Source: Chloroflexota bacterium (GTDB lineage: Bacteria; Chloroflexota; Limnocylindria; Limnocylindrales; CSP1-4). Taken from it: a DNA stretch of 10,409 nucleotides. The position numbers were made by a program, and so were the translations under genes. Shown here piece after piece: positions 1 through 6,428 of the stretch (positions are counted from its first letter, which is position 1; each line of letters opens with the position of its first letter). The stretch covers positions 1 to 10,409 of the forward strand of contig JAJYJR010000157.1 of the NCBI GenBank assembly GCA_021789355.1. Reading direction: 5' to 3'. The notes beneath the pieces are model-generated. The model worked only from the letters and a program-made list of their open reading frames with translations, was not told the DNA's origin and did not search any database.

Positions 1-38
1 ACGCGAAGCGCACCGGGCGCCTGAAGCGGGTCGGGTAG
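1..38 (+). CDS. ABC-2 type transporter permease, C-terminal tail (partial)
   Basis: Reading from base 3, the window opens with eleven codons (AKRTGRLKRVG) and a TAG stop at 36-38. Taken alone this would be too short to name. The same eleven residues end the longer fragment at 4804-5028, whose upstream part looks like the last helix of an ABC-2 membrane permease, and basic tails of the ERxAKRTGRLKR type are common at that position. The gene's body lies before the window. The next gene starts 36 bases after this stop on the same strand, so the two may be co-transcribed. Confidence 0.6.
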   Translation, partial: AKRTGRLKRVG

Positions 39-74
39 TCTGGACTGGTCGCCGGAGTGGATCGGGAGCTGACG

Positions 75-2090
75 ATGGGTAGTTCCGTCGCCGAGCAAGC
101 GCAGGCCGAGCAGCGTTCTTTCGAGCTCGTGTTCGAGGCCGTCTCGTGCGACAGGTGCGGGGAGACGGTTCCCGTTGCCCGCGGGTGCCGGTGCGGGGCG
201 GAGGCGCCTCGCACCGACGAGCACGTCGCGCGCCGGCTCGCGGCACTTGCCGACATCCGCGCGGCGCTGGACGCCCCCGCCCGGTCTGCGGAGCCGATCG
301 AGCTCGGCGAGCTCAGCGGCGCGTTGAGCACGTGGATCGCCGACCTCTTCGACGGTCTCAACCGGCTGGGGAGCCCGGCGGCGGAGGCATCCGGCGTGCG
401 AGCGGCGGTTGCGCGCCTCGTCGACCTGCGTGCTCGCGCGCTAGCCATGCCTCGACGGCGCCCGTGGCTCGCGCTCTGGGATCCCATGGTCGCCCTCCTC
501 GCGGCACTGACCAGGCTGGGCGCGACGGAGATCGATGCTGCCACCGCGCCGGATCCTGACTCCGCGAGGGCGTTGGAGACGATCGCACAGGCGCACCTCG
601 ACGAGGCCGCGAAGCAGATCGGACTCGTGGATGACCGGCTGGAGTGGTGGGGAGTCGAGCACACCATCCGACTCCCGGATTCGCTGATCAATGCGGCGTC
701 CGTCGCGTACGACTCGACGGGCGCCCAGGACATCGTCGATCTCGACCGGCGCGGCATGCCCCTGTACGAACGGATCAGCGGTCGGTCCGCCGGTCCGACG
801 GGCATCGGCGTCGGGCTGCTCCTCGACCTCGGGCTTGCCGACCGGGCGTTCGACGAGGCCCGTCTCTACCGCGTCGCCCAACTCGTGTACGCACGCCTCG
901 ATCGGAACCGCGCGGCGTTCGCCGCGCTCCTCGAGGACGCCGGCTGGCGCTCCGATCTCCTGCACGCCCGACGTCTGTTCTACGAGTCCCAGCTCGAGGC
1001 CGAGACGCTCCTGCGTGACCTCGCGGGCGATCGGCGCATCGAGGCGTCCGCGGTCCTCCATCTCGGAGCGCAGATGACTGAGCGTGTATCGGGCACGCTC
1101 CTCGGCCTCGTCCTGGCTCCGGAGCATCCGGCTTCGTTGACGCGCTCATCGGAATACGACGCGGTCCACCGAGCCGCAAGGGCCGCCGGCCTGAGCGACG
1201 CGATGGAAGGCCTCGACGACCGGGTTCGCAACGCGGCATCGCACCAGGACTTCGACGTCGGTCCGGACTACGTGGTCCTCGGCCGCCACCACGCGAAACC
1301 GGCAAAGGTCACCGACGGCGACCTCGTCGACATCGTGCTGGCGTCGCTCGAGTCGTGCGCGGCCATGTTCGCCGCGATCGACTGCATCGCCACGGAGGAG
1401 GGCCGGCTGGTTGCGGCTGACCGGCTCGAGGACATCCCGACTAGGGATCTGCTCGCCGTTATTGTCGCCTCGTCGGGCGTCCATCCCGGGAGGATCGACC
1501 TCAGGCGCGACCGGGTCGAGGTGTCCGGCGCCGCCTATGGAACCCTCGGTATCAACCCGCTGAGCGTGACCGCGATCATCGCGCCACATCTACCCTCTGA
1601 CGTGCGCCGGGTGGTGCTCCGGCTCAAGGGCCCTGGAGGAACCGTAGTTGCCGACGTGATCGTGGAGCCGCTCCGCCGATTCCAGGCGAGCGAGGGGCTC
1701 GCCAAGAACGTGGCGTTCGTGGAGTTCCTCGGGCATGCCACGCTCAACGGCCGGCCCGTCTTCTCGCGCCGCCATGTCCGGTTCATGCTGGCCCGCTACG
1801 TCCACGAGCGACTCGAGGCACCCACACCAGAGGTCGACGAGGCAAGCCGACTCCTGTCGGCAGGGGCCCGGCGTCTCCACGATTCGGAGCTTGCTGAGGC
1901 CTGCGAAGCCTGGGTCGTGCTGCGGCGAGCGCAGGACGGCGGGCTGGCGGCGCCAGTGGGCGCCGTGCGCAACTTCAAGCGGCTGGCCGATTACATCGGC
2001 ACTCCGCCCGGGCCCTGGAACGACGGTTCTGGCCCTCACCTATCCAGGGCTGAGACCGGCCGAGCGCATTCGTTCCAAGGTGGTCGCTGA
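75..2090 (+). CDS. Large protein of unknown family with N-terminal Cys knuckle and a HEPN-like RNxxxH motif
   Basis: I do not recognise the family of this 671-residue protein. ATG 75 is chosen because GGGAG (64-68) lies 6 bases upstream; an in-frame GTG at 57 has its only purine run touching the start. Residues 25-40 carry C-x2-C-x9-C-x-C, a possible zinc knuckle. A long, mostly helical, Arg/Ala/Leu-rich middle follows. Residues 385-390 (bases 1227-1244) read RNAASH, preceded by LDDRV and followed by QDFDVGPDYVVL. That matches the R-N-x3-H signature near the end of HEPN domains, many of which are RNases in toxin-antitoxin, abortive-infection or RNA-processing proteins. A beta-rich stretch (about 465-545) and a helical C-terminus follow. 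No signal peptide or membrane segment is visible, so it is probably cytoplasmic. No partner toxin, antitoxin or nucleotidyltransferase is adjacent, so a defence role is only a possibility. The gene is certain; the HEPN assignment is moderate. Confidence 0.85.
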   Translation: MGSSVAEQAQAEQRSFELVFEAVSCDRCGETVPVARGCRCGAEAPRTDEHVARRLAALADIRAALDAPARSAEPIELGELSGALSTWIADLFDGLNRLGSPAAEASGVRAAVARLVDLRARALAMPRRRPWLALWDPMVALLAALTRLGATEIDAATAPDPDSARALETIAQAHLDEAAKQIGLVDDRLEWWGVEHTIRLPDSLINAASVAYDSTGAQDIVDLDRRGMPLYERISGRSAGPTGIGVGLLLDLGLADRAFDEARLYRVAQLVYARLDRNRAAFAALLEDAGWRSDLLHARRLFYESQLEAETLLRDLAGDRRIEASAVLHLGAQMTERVSGTLLGLVLAPEHPASLTRSSEYDAVHRAARAAGLSDAMEGLDDRVRNAASHQDFDVGPDYVVLGRHHAKPAKVTDGDLVDIVLASLESCAAMFAAIDCIATEEGRLVAADRLEDIPTRDLLAVIVASSGVHPGRIDLRRDRVEVSGAAYGTLGINPLSVTAIIAPHLPSDVRRVVLRLKGPGGTVVADVIVEPLRRFQASEGLAKNVAFVEFLGHATLNGRPVFSRRHVRFMLARYVHERLEAPTPEVDEASRLLSAGARRLHDSELAEACEAWVVLRRAQDGGLAAPVGAVRNFKRLADYIGTPPGPWNDGSGPHLSRAETGRAHSFQGGR

Positions 2091-2209
2091 GGGTCTTGTA
2101 TCCGCTGTCGGGAATGACAGGGAACGACGAGCCGGAGGTCTTCGGGACAGCCGAAACCGTCGGCCGCGCGCCGCGGAACGCCCCAAGGACCACAACCGGA
2201 GCCGTCACC

Positions 2210-2235
2210 GGAACGAGGGATGTTGTGCGCGTGGA
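2210..2235 (+). promoter_or_regulatory. Possible ECF-type promoter ahead of the first sigma gene
   Basis: GGAAC (2210-2214) is followed, 15 bases later, by CGTGGA (2230-2235). ECF sigma factors commonly recognise GGAAC-like -35 and CGT-like -10 elements 15-17 bases apart, often in front of their own operon. The start codon at 2285 would be about 40 bases downstream. GC-rich DNA gives such matches by chance, so this is a suggestion only. The rest of the 2091-2284 gap holds just a short inverted repeat (CTGTC at 2105-2109, GACAG at 2116-2120). Confidence 0.2.
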
Positions 2236-2284
2236 TGATTGAACGAAGTCAGGGTCTTGGCGGTCGTGTCTTGTGGAGGACACG

Positions 2285-2860
2285 ATGCGGGTCGGAAGCG
2301 AGGAAGCGATGGCGTTCAACGGGAAGGCCCGTGATGCTGCCCGCGATCGTGCTGGCGACACGTTCGCAAAGAGCCTCGAGCGGGCCCTCGACTCCCAATT
2401 TCGCCTTGCGGTCCTCATTCTTGGTGACCGGGACGAAGCCGAGGACGCGCTGCACGACGCGCTCGAGGCAGCCTGGCGAGCCCGCAATGGTCTGCGCGAG
2501 CCGGAGCGCTTCGATGCGTGGTTCGGGCGCATCGTCACGAACACGTGCCGCGACCGCGCGCGGCGCCGGCGACGAGGCCCGGTCGCGGTCGCCGATCTGC
2601 CCGACCGCGAGGCTCCGGACGAGCTCGCGGGGCTGCCCGACCGCTATCTGCTTCACCGGGGCCTGCGCGAGCTCGATGTCGACCACCGAACGGTGCTTGT
2701 GCTGCGCTACTACGCCGACCTGAGCGTCGATGACATCGCCACCCGCACGGGGGTCCGCGCCGGGACCGTGAAGTCGCGCCTGCACTACGGGTTGCGTGCG
2801 CTGCGGGCGGCTCTGGAGGCCGGCTCGCGGCGCGAGCGTGAGGGGGAGGTGTCGCGGTGA
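2285..2860 (+). CDS. RNA polymerase ECF-type sigma factor (module 1)
   Basis: This 191-residue protein has the two-domain layout of sigma-70 family group IV factors. Region 2 spans about residues 27-97, with the core-binding helix DEAEDALHDALEAAW (50-64), the FDAWFGRIVTN segment (76-86) and an Arg-rich end. Region 4 spans about 128-182, with the HVLRYYADLS-type helix, a DDIATRTGV turn and the recognition helix TVKSRLHYGLRAL. It should direct RNA polymerase to a small set of promoters in response to a surface or envelope cue. ATG 2285 is chosen because GGAGGA (2275-2280) precedes it; GTG 2273 and ATG 2309 are in-frame alternatives. Its stop overlaps the next start as GTGA, so it is translationally coupled to the membrane protein that is its probable regulator. 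It is paralogous to the gene at 6491. The short linker and absence of a C-terminal extension argue against SigJ-type factors. Confidence 0.92.
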   Translation: MRVGSEEAMAFNGKARDAARDRAGDTFAKSLERALDSQFRLAVLILGDRDEAEDALHDALEAAWRARNGLREPERFDAWFGRIVTNTCRDRARRRRRGPVAVADLPDREAPDELAGLPDRYLLHRGLRELDVDHRTVLVLRYYADLSVDDIATRTGVRAGTVKSRLHYGLRALRAALEAGSRREREGEVSR

Positions 2861-4647
2861 GCGACGAGCGCTTGGAACGCGAGCTGCGCGCCCTGTTCGA
2901 CGAGAACGCCCCCGTCACGGCCCCCGCATCGCTCCACCAGCACGTGGCCGAACTCGCGCGGCGCGCGCCGGCAGTGCGTAGTCGGCGGCCGCTCCTGTCC
3001 CTGGTGGCCGTCCTCGGCACGATTGCGGTTGTCGCGGCATTCGTCGAGATCGCGCTCCTGACGTTGCCGCGACAGGGTCCGATCCCGGGTTCGCCGGCTC
3101 CGGTGCCACCCTCACCGACGATGAGGGCGGCCCCTCCACCCTCCGCGAGTCCGGCCCCCGCGCCGTCACCGACGCCGGTGCCCACCGCGGCATCGAGCTG
3201 GTCCTTCCGGCTGGCCAGCCCGGGCACGCTGACCCCCGTCACCGGTGCCGACGGCTCGGCCTACCTTGCCACCAGCCCGGGGGGCCCGAAGGGGCAGGGC
3301 AAGGTCTATGCGCTCGACGCCGCCGGCCACGTGAAGCCGGGCTGGCCGTTTGCCCCGGCGGGCGTCGCCGCCTTCGGCACCCCCGCGGTGGCGACCGACG
3401 GCACCGTCTACGCGCTCGGGTGGGCCTATGGGAAGAGCGCCGCGGAGGCGGCCGGCACGAACGCCGCCACGCTGTGGGCGCTCGACCCGGCTGGCCGCGT
3501 CAAGGCCGGCTGGCCGCAGCCGGTCGCCGGATCGGTGTTCATGGGCGATGGCGGTGGCCTGGCAGTGCGCCCGGATGGCGGCGTCATCTACGTCGAGGGG
3601 ACGACGAAGGGCGGCTCGAGCGCCTACCGCGCGGTCGCGCTCGATGCGGACGGGCGGCCGGCGGCGGGCTGGCCGGTCTCCCTGCCCGGAGGGCCGTTGT
3701 GCGCGGTGCCGTGCTCGATCGGCACGGTCGGACCCGACGGAGTCTGGTATGCCCTGATCCAGCTGGGCAGGGGGCCCGGCGCCGAGATCGTGGCCCTGCG
3801 TCCGGATGGGACGCCAGTCGCCGGCTGGCCAGTGCAGGTGCCAGGCGGTGAGGGCTTCACCCTCGGGGGCGACGGGACGATCTACGCTTGGGGGTTCGAC
3901 ACGAACGGCGCGCAGCCACCCTCGGGCGTGCCGAAGATCGTGCGCACGCGGTTCGTCGAGGTCGATCCCGACGGTCGCCTGCGTTCGGGCTGGCCGGTCA
4001 CGCTCGACGGCCCGGTGAGCATCCCGGCCCTCGGACCCGACGGCACGCTCTACGCGACTGCCGGCGGGGAGGCTGGACAGGTCGAGCGCGTCGTCGGGCT
4101 CGCTCGGGACGGGACCGAACGCGCTGGATGGCCCTACACGCTTCGCTCGGACCTCACCGCCTATCCCTATTCACCGACCGAAGGGATGCCGGCGCGAGCT
4201 ACGGGACCGAGCGTCGGACCCGATGGCACGGTCTACCTACCGGTGTATCGGACCGGTCAGCTCGGATCCGCCGCACAGGCGCTCCTCGCCATAGCGCCGT
4301 CCGGGAGAGTCGCGGTCGGGTGGCCGGTCTGGCTCCCTGCAGGGGCGCGCTTCGGGTTCGTGGGCGAGTTCACGATCGGCGGGGGCGGCCAACTCGTGCA
4401 GCCTGCGTTCGGCGCTGACGGCACCATCTACGTGCCGGTCGACTTGGCCAGCACCACAGCGGGCGTCGTCATGGCAGTCGAGCCCTCCGGACACGCGCCG
4501 TCGGGCTGGCCGCTGGCAGCACCTGCGGGCTCCAGCGGCCCCTCCCACGTGATCGCGCTCCGGCTCGTCCCGGAGGAAGACCTCATCCTGACCACCGTGG
4601 CCGATTTCGGGAACTCGGCCATCGTGTCGCGCGTCGCGACCCCGTGA
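2857..4647 (+). CDS. Single-pass membrane protein with eight GWP-repeat propeller blades, probable sigma-factor partner (module 1)
   Basis: This 596-residue protein starts at GTG 2857, overlapping the sigma gene by 4 nt, with a strong ribosome site (AGGGGGAGGT, 2841-2850). Residues 1-45 are a charged, probably cytoplasmic segment (MSDERLERELRALF). Residues 46-70 form one membrane helix. About 71-112 is a Pro/Ser/Ala-rich linker that would cross the cell wall. From about 116 to the end there are eight copies of a motif of the form D-x-x-G-x(4)-GWP, with GWP codons at 3340, 3508, 3667, 3823, 3988, 4126, 4318 and 4504. They are spaced 46-64 residues apart and alternate with DGT(V/I/L)Y strands, as in PQQ/quinoprotein-like beta-propellers. 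The likely role is an outside sensor whose inner segment restrains the sigma factor. The zinc-binding H-x3-C-x2-C anti-sigma motif is absent, so anti-sigma function is inferred from gene pairing alone. Confidence 0.85.
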   Translation: MSDERLERELRALFDENAPVTAPASLHQHVAELARRAPAVRSRRPLLSLVAVLGTIAVVAAFVEIALLTLPRQGPIPGSPAPVPPSPTMRAAPPPSASPAPAPSPTPVPTAASSWSFRLASPGTLTPVTGADGSAYLATSPGGPKGQGKVYALDAAGHVKPGWPFAPAGVAAFGTPAVATDGTVYALGWAYGKSAAEAAGTNAATLWALDPAGRVKAGWPQPVAGSVFMGDGGGLAVRPDGGVIYVEGTTKGGSSAYRAVALDADGRPAAGWPVSLPGGPLCAVPCSIGTVGPDGVWYALIQLGRGPGAEIVALRPDGTPVAGWPVQVPGGEGFTLGGDGTIYAWGFDTNGAQPPSGVPKIVRTRFVEVDPDGRLRSGWPVTLDGPVSIPALGPDGTLYATAGGEAGQVERVVGLARDGTERAGWPYTLRSDLTAYPYSPTEGMPARATGPSVGPDGTVYLPVYRTGQLGSAAQALLAIAPSGRVAVGWPVWLPAGARFGFVGEFTIGGGGQLVQPAFGADGTIYVPVDLASTTAGVVMAVEPSGHAPSGWPLAAPAGSSGPSHVIALRLVPEEDLILTTVADFGNSAIVSRVATP

Positions 4648-4696
4648 CCGTGGCGGTCCGGGTCGTTCACAGGCCCGGCGACCACCCGGCGCCGCC

Positions 4697-4724
4697 TTGC
4701 GCACTGCGCGAACCTGCATACAGT
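4697..4724 (+). promoter_or_regulatory. Candidate housekeeping promoter TTGCGC-N16-TACAGT
   Basis: TTGCGC (4697-4702) and TACAGT (4719-4724) are separated by 16 bases, a fair match to a sigma-70 promoter in GC-rich DNA. Transcription would begin near 4731. What lies downstream is only a 21-codon frame starting at ATG 4742 and then the permease fragment, so the promoter may be left over from a gene that has been mostly lost. Confidence 0.35.
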
Positions 4725-4803
4725 GGCCTCGGGTGTCGCGGATGGCATCGACCCGCCGTAGTGCCGGCCACTCCCTGCGACAGGGGTATATGCGCCGGAT
4801 TCG

Positions 4804-5028
4804 GTGAGATCTGGTCTGTTCGGATACATCTCCCCGTTCAGCCCGGCCACCCACGTCCTCGACGGCGTGCGTGCCGCGCTGACCGAGGGCACGGCGGTCA
4901 CCGCACTGCTGCCGCACGTGGCCGCGCTCGTCGTGATGGGGATCGTCCTGATCCCGGTCGGCCTCTTCGTCTTCGCGCGCGCCGAGCGCTACGCCAAGCG
5001 CACCGGACGGCTCAAGCGAGTCGGGTAG
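4804..5028 (+). pseudogene. Orphan C-terminal fragment of an ABC-2 type transporter permease
   Basis: From GTG 4804 the frame encodes 74 residues: the segment GYISPFSPATHVLDGVRAAL, a hydrophobic helix at about residues 36-57, and a basic tail AERYAKRTGRLKRVG. The order 'F(S/T)P..H.LDG.R' then last helix then basic tail is typical of the end of ABC-2 permeases (DrrB/NodJ-like), which are usually 250-290 residues with six helices. Only the end is here, and the frame is closed by a TAG at 4759-4761, so this is a 5'-truncated remnant. No ATPase gene adjoins it. Its last eleven residues equal those of the permease ending at base 38. A small working protein cannot be excluded, but it lacks any visible ribosome site. 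Confidence 0.7.
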
Positions 5029-5160
5029 GCGCACGTCTTGGCCAGTCCGCGCGCACTCCTGGGTCCGTCGGGTAGGCGGTGCGGATCGAGTCGGCCGGCA
5101 GGAAGCGCGGATCTAGTCCGGCAGGAGGTGGACCTCCAGTCCGGCAGGAGGTGCTGATCG
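5019..5160 (+). repeat. Six-unit degenerate tandem repeat, period about 23 bp
   Basis: Units can be laid out as 5019-5043, 5044-5066, 5067-5089, 5090-5114, 5115-5137 and 5138-5160, with lengths 25, 23, 23, 25, 23 and 23. Direct evidence: GTCGGGTAGGCG recurs exactly at 5020-5031 and 5067-5078; CCGGCAGGA starts at 5095, 5118 and 5141, exactly 23 apart; AGTCCGGCAGGAGGTG is perfect at 5115-5130 and 5138-5153; AGTCCG also opens unit 2 at 5044. The first unit includes the last codons and stop of the permease fragment. ACCTCC (5132-5137) and GGAGGT (5147-5152) could pair across the last junction. An 18-bp exact copy sits at 6307-6324. There are no unique spacers, so it is not a CRISPR array. Confidence 0.75.
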
Positions 5161-5352
5161 CGGTGGTTTCGTGGGCAGACCGGCGTCCAGGCGCCGCTCC
5201 TCGAGCGAGTCCCTGATGACAACGCGGGCTCGTTTCGTCCCAGTGGGCCAGCCGGCATGCGCGGTCAGGCTGCACCACAGGAATAGAGGCCTGGTGGGGG
5301 CGACCTGCACGGCCCGACCGGATTGAGGCTGGCAAGCCCCGTGGCATCGAAC
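5161..5352. other. Non-coding stretch between tandem repeat and promoter
   Basis: Together with the flanking repeat and promoter this makes up the 384-base gap between 5028 and 5413. I see no credible gene in it. The minus strand reads open across it and has mildly coding-like base usage at about 5170-5280, but no recognisable protein and no start. It could be a decayed end of something or chance openness in GC-rich DNA. Confidence 0.3.
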
Positions 5353-5381
5353 TTGACGGAGCCGCGCGGCGCCGGGACACT
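5353..5381 (+). promoter_or_regulatory. Candidate promoter TTGACG-N17-GACACT
   Basis: TTGACG (5353-5358) and GACACT (5376-5381) are separated by an ideal 17 bases. Transcription would begin near 5388, giving a leader of about 25 bases before ATG 5413. This placement supports the 5413 start over the longer in-frame ATG at 5323, which would lie upstream of the promoter. Confidence 0.45.
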
Positions 5382-5412
5382 GTTGAACGCGACTCGCTGC
5401 CCCGGTGGACCG

Positions 5413-5973
5413 ATGACCCGTCGCATGCTTCTGGCCCTCCTCGCCTGGCCGATCGTCCCCGCCGCGATCGCGGTGCTGTTTCTCATCAACAGCGAGGCAG
5501 TCCCCGTCGCGTGCCGCTTGTCCGACGTCGGCTTCCGCCGGCCGATCTACTCGACGTGCCTGCCGACCCTCCTCCCTGACCTGACGGGGCCCGATCCCGC
5601 GCTGGTCCGGGTCTCCTGGGCGCTCGTGGGGGCGTTCATCTACCTCGGCCTGCTGGGCTGGAGCGCCTTCGCCCGCCGCAGGGCATCCGGCGGGTCCGCG
5701 ACGCCGGGCCTGCGCCGGTGGATCCTTCTGACCGTTCCCGTCGTCCCGGCGGTCGCCGTGGTGGCCTACCTGATGGGCGGCGATGGGATCCCCCATTTCT
5801 GCCCTTCCCACGCCTACCCGATCCTCGGCTACGCCTGCCTGCCCGCGCTCTTCCACGGCCTGACTGGCTCGGATCCGATTGTCATATCGGTCTCGTGGCT
5901 GGCAGTCGCCGCGCTCGCCTACGTCGGGCTGCTCGGGTGGGGTCTGGCGTTAGGAGCGCGGACAGTGCGGTGA
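5413..5973 (+). CDS. Four-helix membrane protein built from an internal duplication, unknown family
   Basis: This 186-residue protein is not one I recognise. ATG 5413 is chosen because it begins directly with a membrane helix (MTRRMLLALLAWPIV) and follows a good promoter; GGTGGA (5404-5409) is a close, weak ribosome site. Four hydrophobic helices lie at about residues 5-25, 64-86, 103-121 and 156-180. The two halves are repeats offset by exactly 93 residues: C49-L-P and C142-L-P, LTGxDP at 57-62 and 150-155, VSW at 67-69 and 160-162, and YxGLLGW at 77-83 and 170-176. Each half has two cysteines between its helices (C34/C49 and C130/C142), which could form a disulfide if that loop is outside the cell. 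A basic loop (RRRASGG) joins the halves. No catalytic motif is visible, and it stands alone as a transcription unit. Confidence 0.72.
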   Translation: MTRRMLLALLAWPIVPAAIAVLFLINSEAVPVACRLSDVGFRRPIYSTCLPTLLPDLTGPDPALVRVSWALVGAFIYLGLLGWSAFARRRASGGSATPGLRRWILLTVPVVPAVAVVAYLMGGDGIPHFCPSHAYPILGYACLPALFHGLTGSDPIVISVSWLAVAALAYVGLLGWGLALGARTVR

Positions 5974-6291
5974 CGCTCCTCCGCCCGCGAGTCGTGCGCC
6001 GCCGATCTGACATCCGTCGGCGCCGCCCAGCCGGTGGTGGCTGCAACGTCGGCCCTCGCGGACAACCCGACCACCGCGCGATGTCTCCTCTTCCAGCCGT
6101 ATCCCGCGAGCCCCTGCGCTGCCTCTAGCCCGACATCACGCCGCCGGCGTCCGCTTCACTTCACGTCGTGACCTGCGGTCGGCGCGAACTGCTCGCTGGA
6201 GGCTCGGTCCGGGCTACGAGCAATAGGGGCTCGGCGGGCGTTGGTCTCGGTCGTCCGGCTGATGGTGCCGTCGGCGCGTATTCAGTAAGTC

Positions 6292-6336
6292 CACCACTAT
6301 CAGCACCCAGTCCGGCAGGAGGTGTGGATGGTGGTG
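6292..6336. repeat. Stem-loop containing a dispersed copy of the 23-bp repeat
   Basis: Bases 6292-6307 pair with 6321-6336 over 16 positions with one mismatch and two G-T wobbles, leaving a 13-base loop. The loop and right arm include CCAGTCCGGCAGGAGGTG (6307-6324), identical to 5136-5153. The similarity continues more loosely beyond it: GTGGATGGTGGTGTATTTC here and GCTGATCGCGGTGGTTTC at 5153-5170. No run of T follows the stem, so it is not a standard terminator. Confidence 0.6.
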
Positions 6337-6377
6337 TATTTCCGCGACGCCCGCGGTGCCACGACCCAGTCTCGCCT

Positions 6378-6428
6378 CCACCGCCGTTGACCGATCGGGC
6401 GAAGTCGCCCACAGTCGAGGTGAACCAG
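6378..6428 (+). promoter_or_regulatory. 51-bp conserved block with promoter-like TTGACC-N17-CACAGT
   Basis: TTGACC (6387-6392) and CACAGT (6410-6415) are 17 bases apart, placing transcription near 6422, ahead of the sigma gene. The spacer contains a perfect small hairpin GGGCG-AAGT-CGCCC (6397-6410). The whole block is similar, without gaps, to the reverse complement of 9354-9404. The outer segments are best kept (CCGTTGACCG and AGGTGAACCAG) and the spacer varies, as expected of a promoter-like site. Confidence 0.35.

Noticed and set aside
57..74. GTG 57 as the start of the first large gene
   Set aside because: The only purine run (GGAG, 53-56) touches the codon, while ATG 75 has GGGAG at a proper distance.
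775..1305. Long minus-strand open frame inside the first gene
   Set aside because: Arg/Gly/Pro-rich translation and exact overlap with a well-supported plus-strand gene; it is a reading shadow of GC-rich DNA.
2857..3000. Zinc-binding anti-sigma domain in the membrane partner
   Set aside because: No H-x3-C-x2-C motif or any cysteine occurs in the inner 45 residues; the same holds for the 7021 protein.
2535..3242. Long minus-strand open frame across the sigma/propeller junction
   Set aside because: It spans two clear plus-strand genes and the translation has no family features.
4648..4690. Intrinsic terminator after the first propeller gene
   Set aside because: Short CCGGG/CCCGG pairing is present, but the loop is long and no T run follows.
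4644..5075. Plus-strand frame overlapping the permease fragment
   Set aside because: Its sequence is Arg/Pro/His-rich, whereas the alternative frame gives a recognisable permease end.
5019..5160. CRISPR array
   Set aside because: The units are contiguous, degenerate and without unique spacers, and no cas genes are near.
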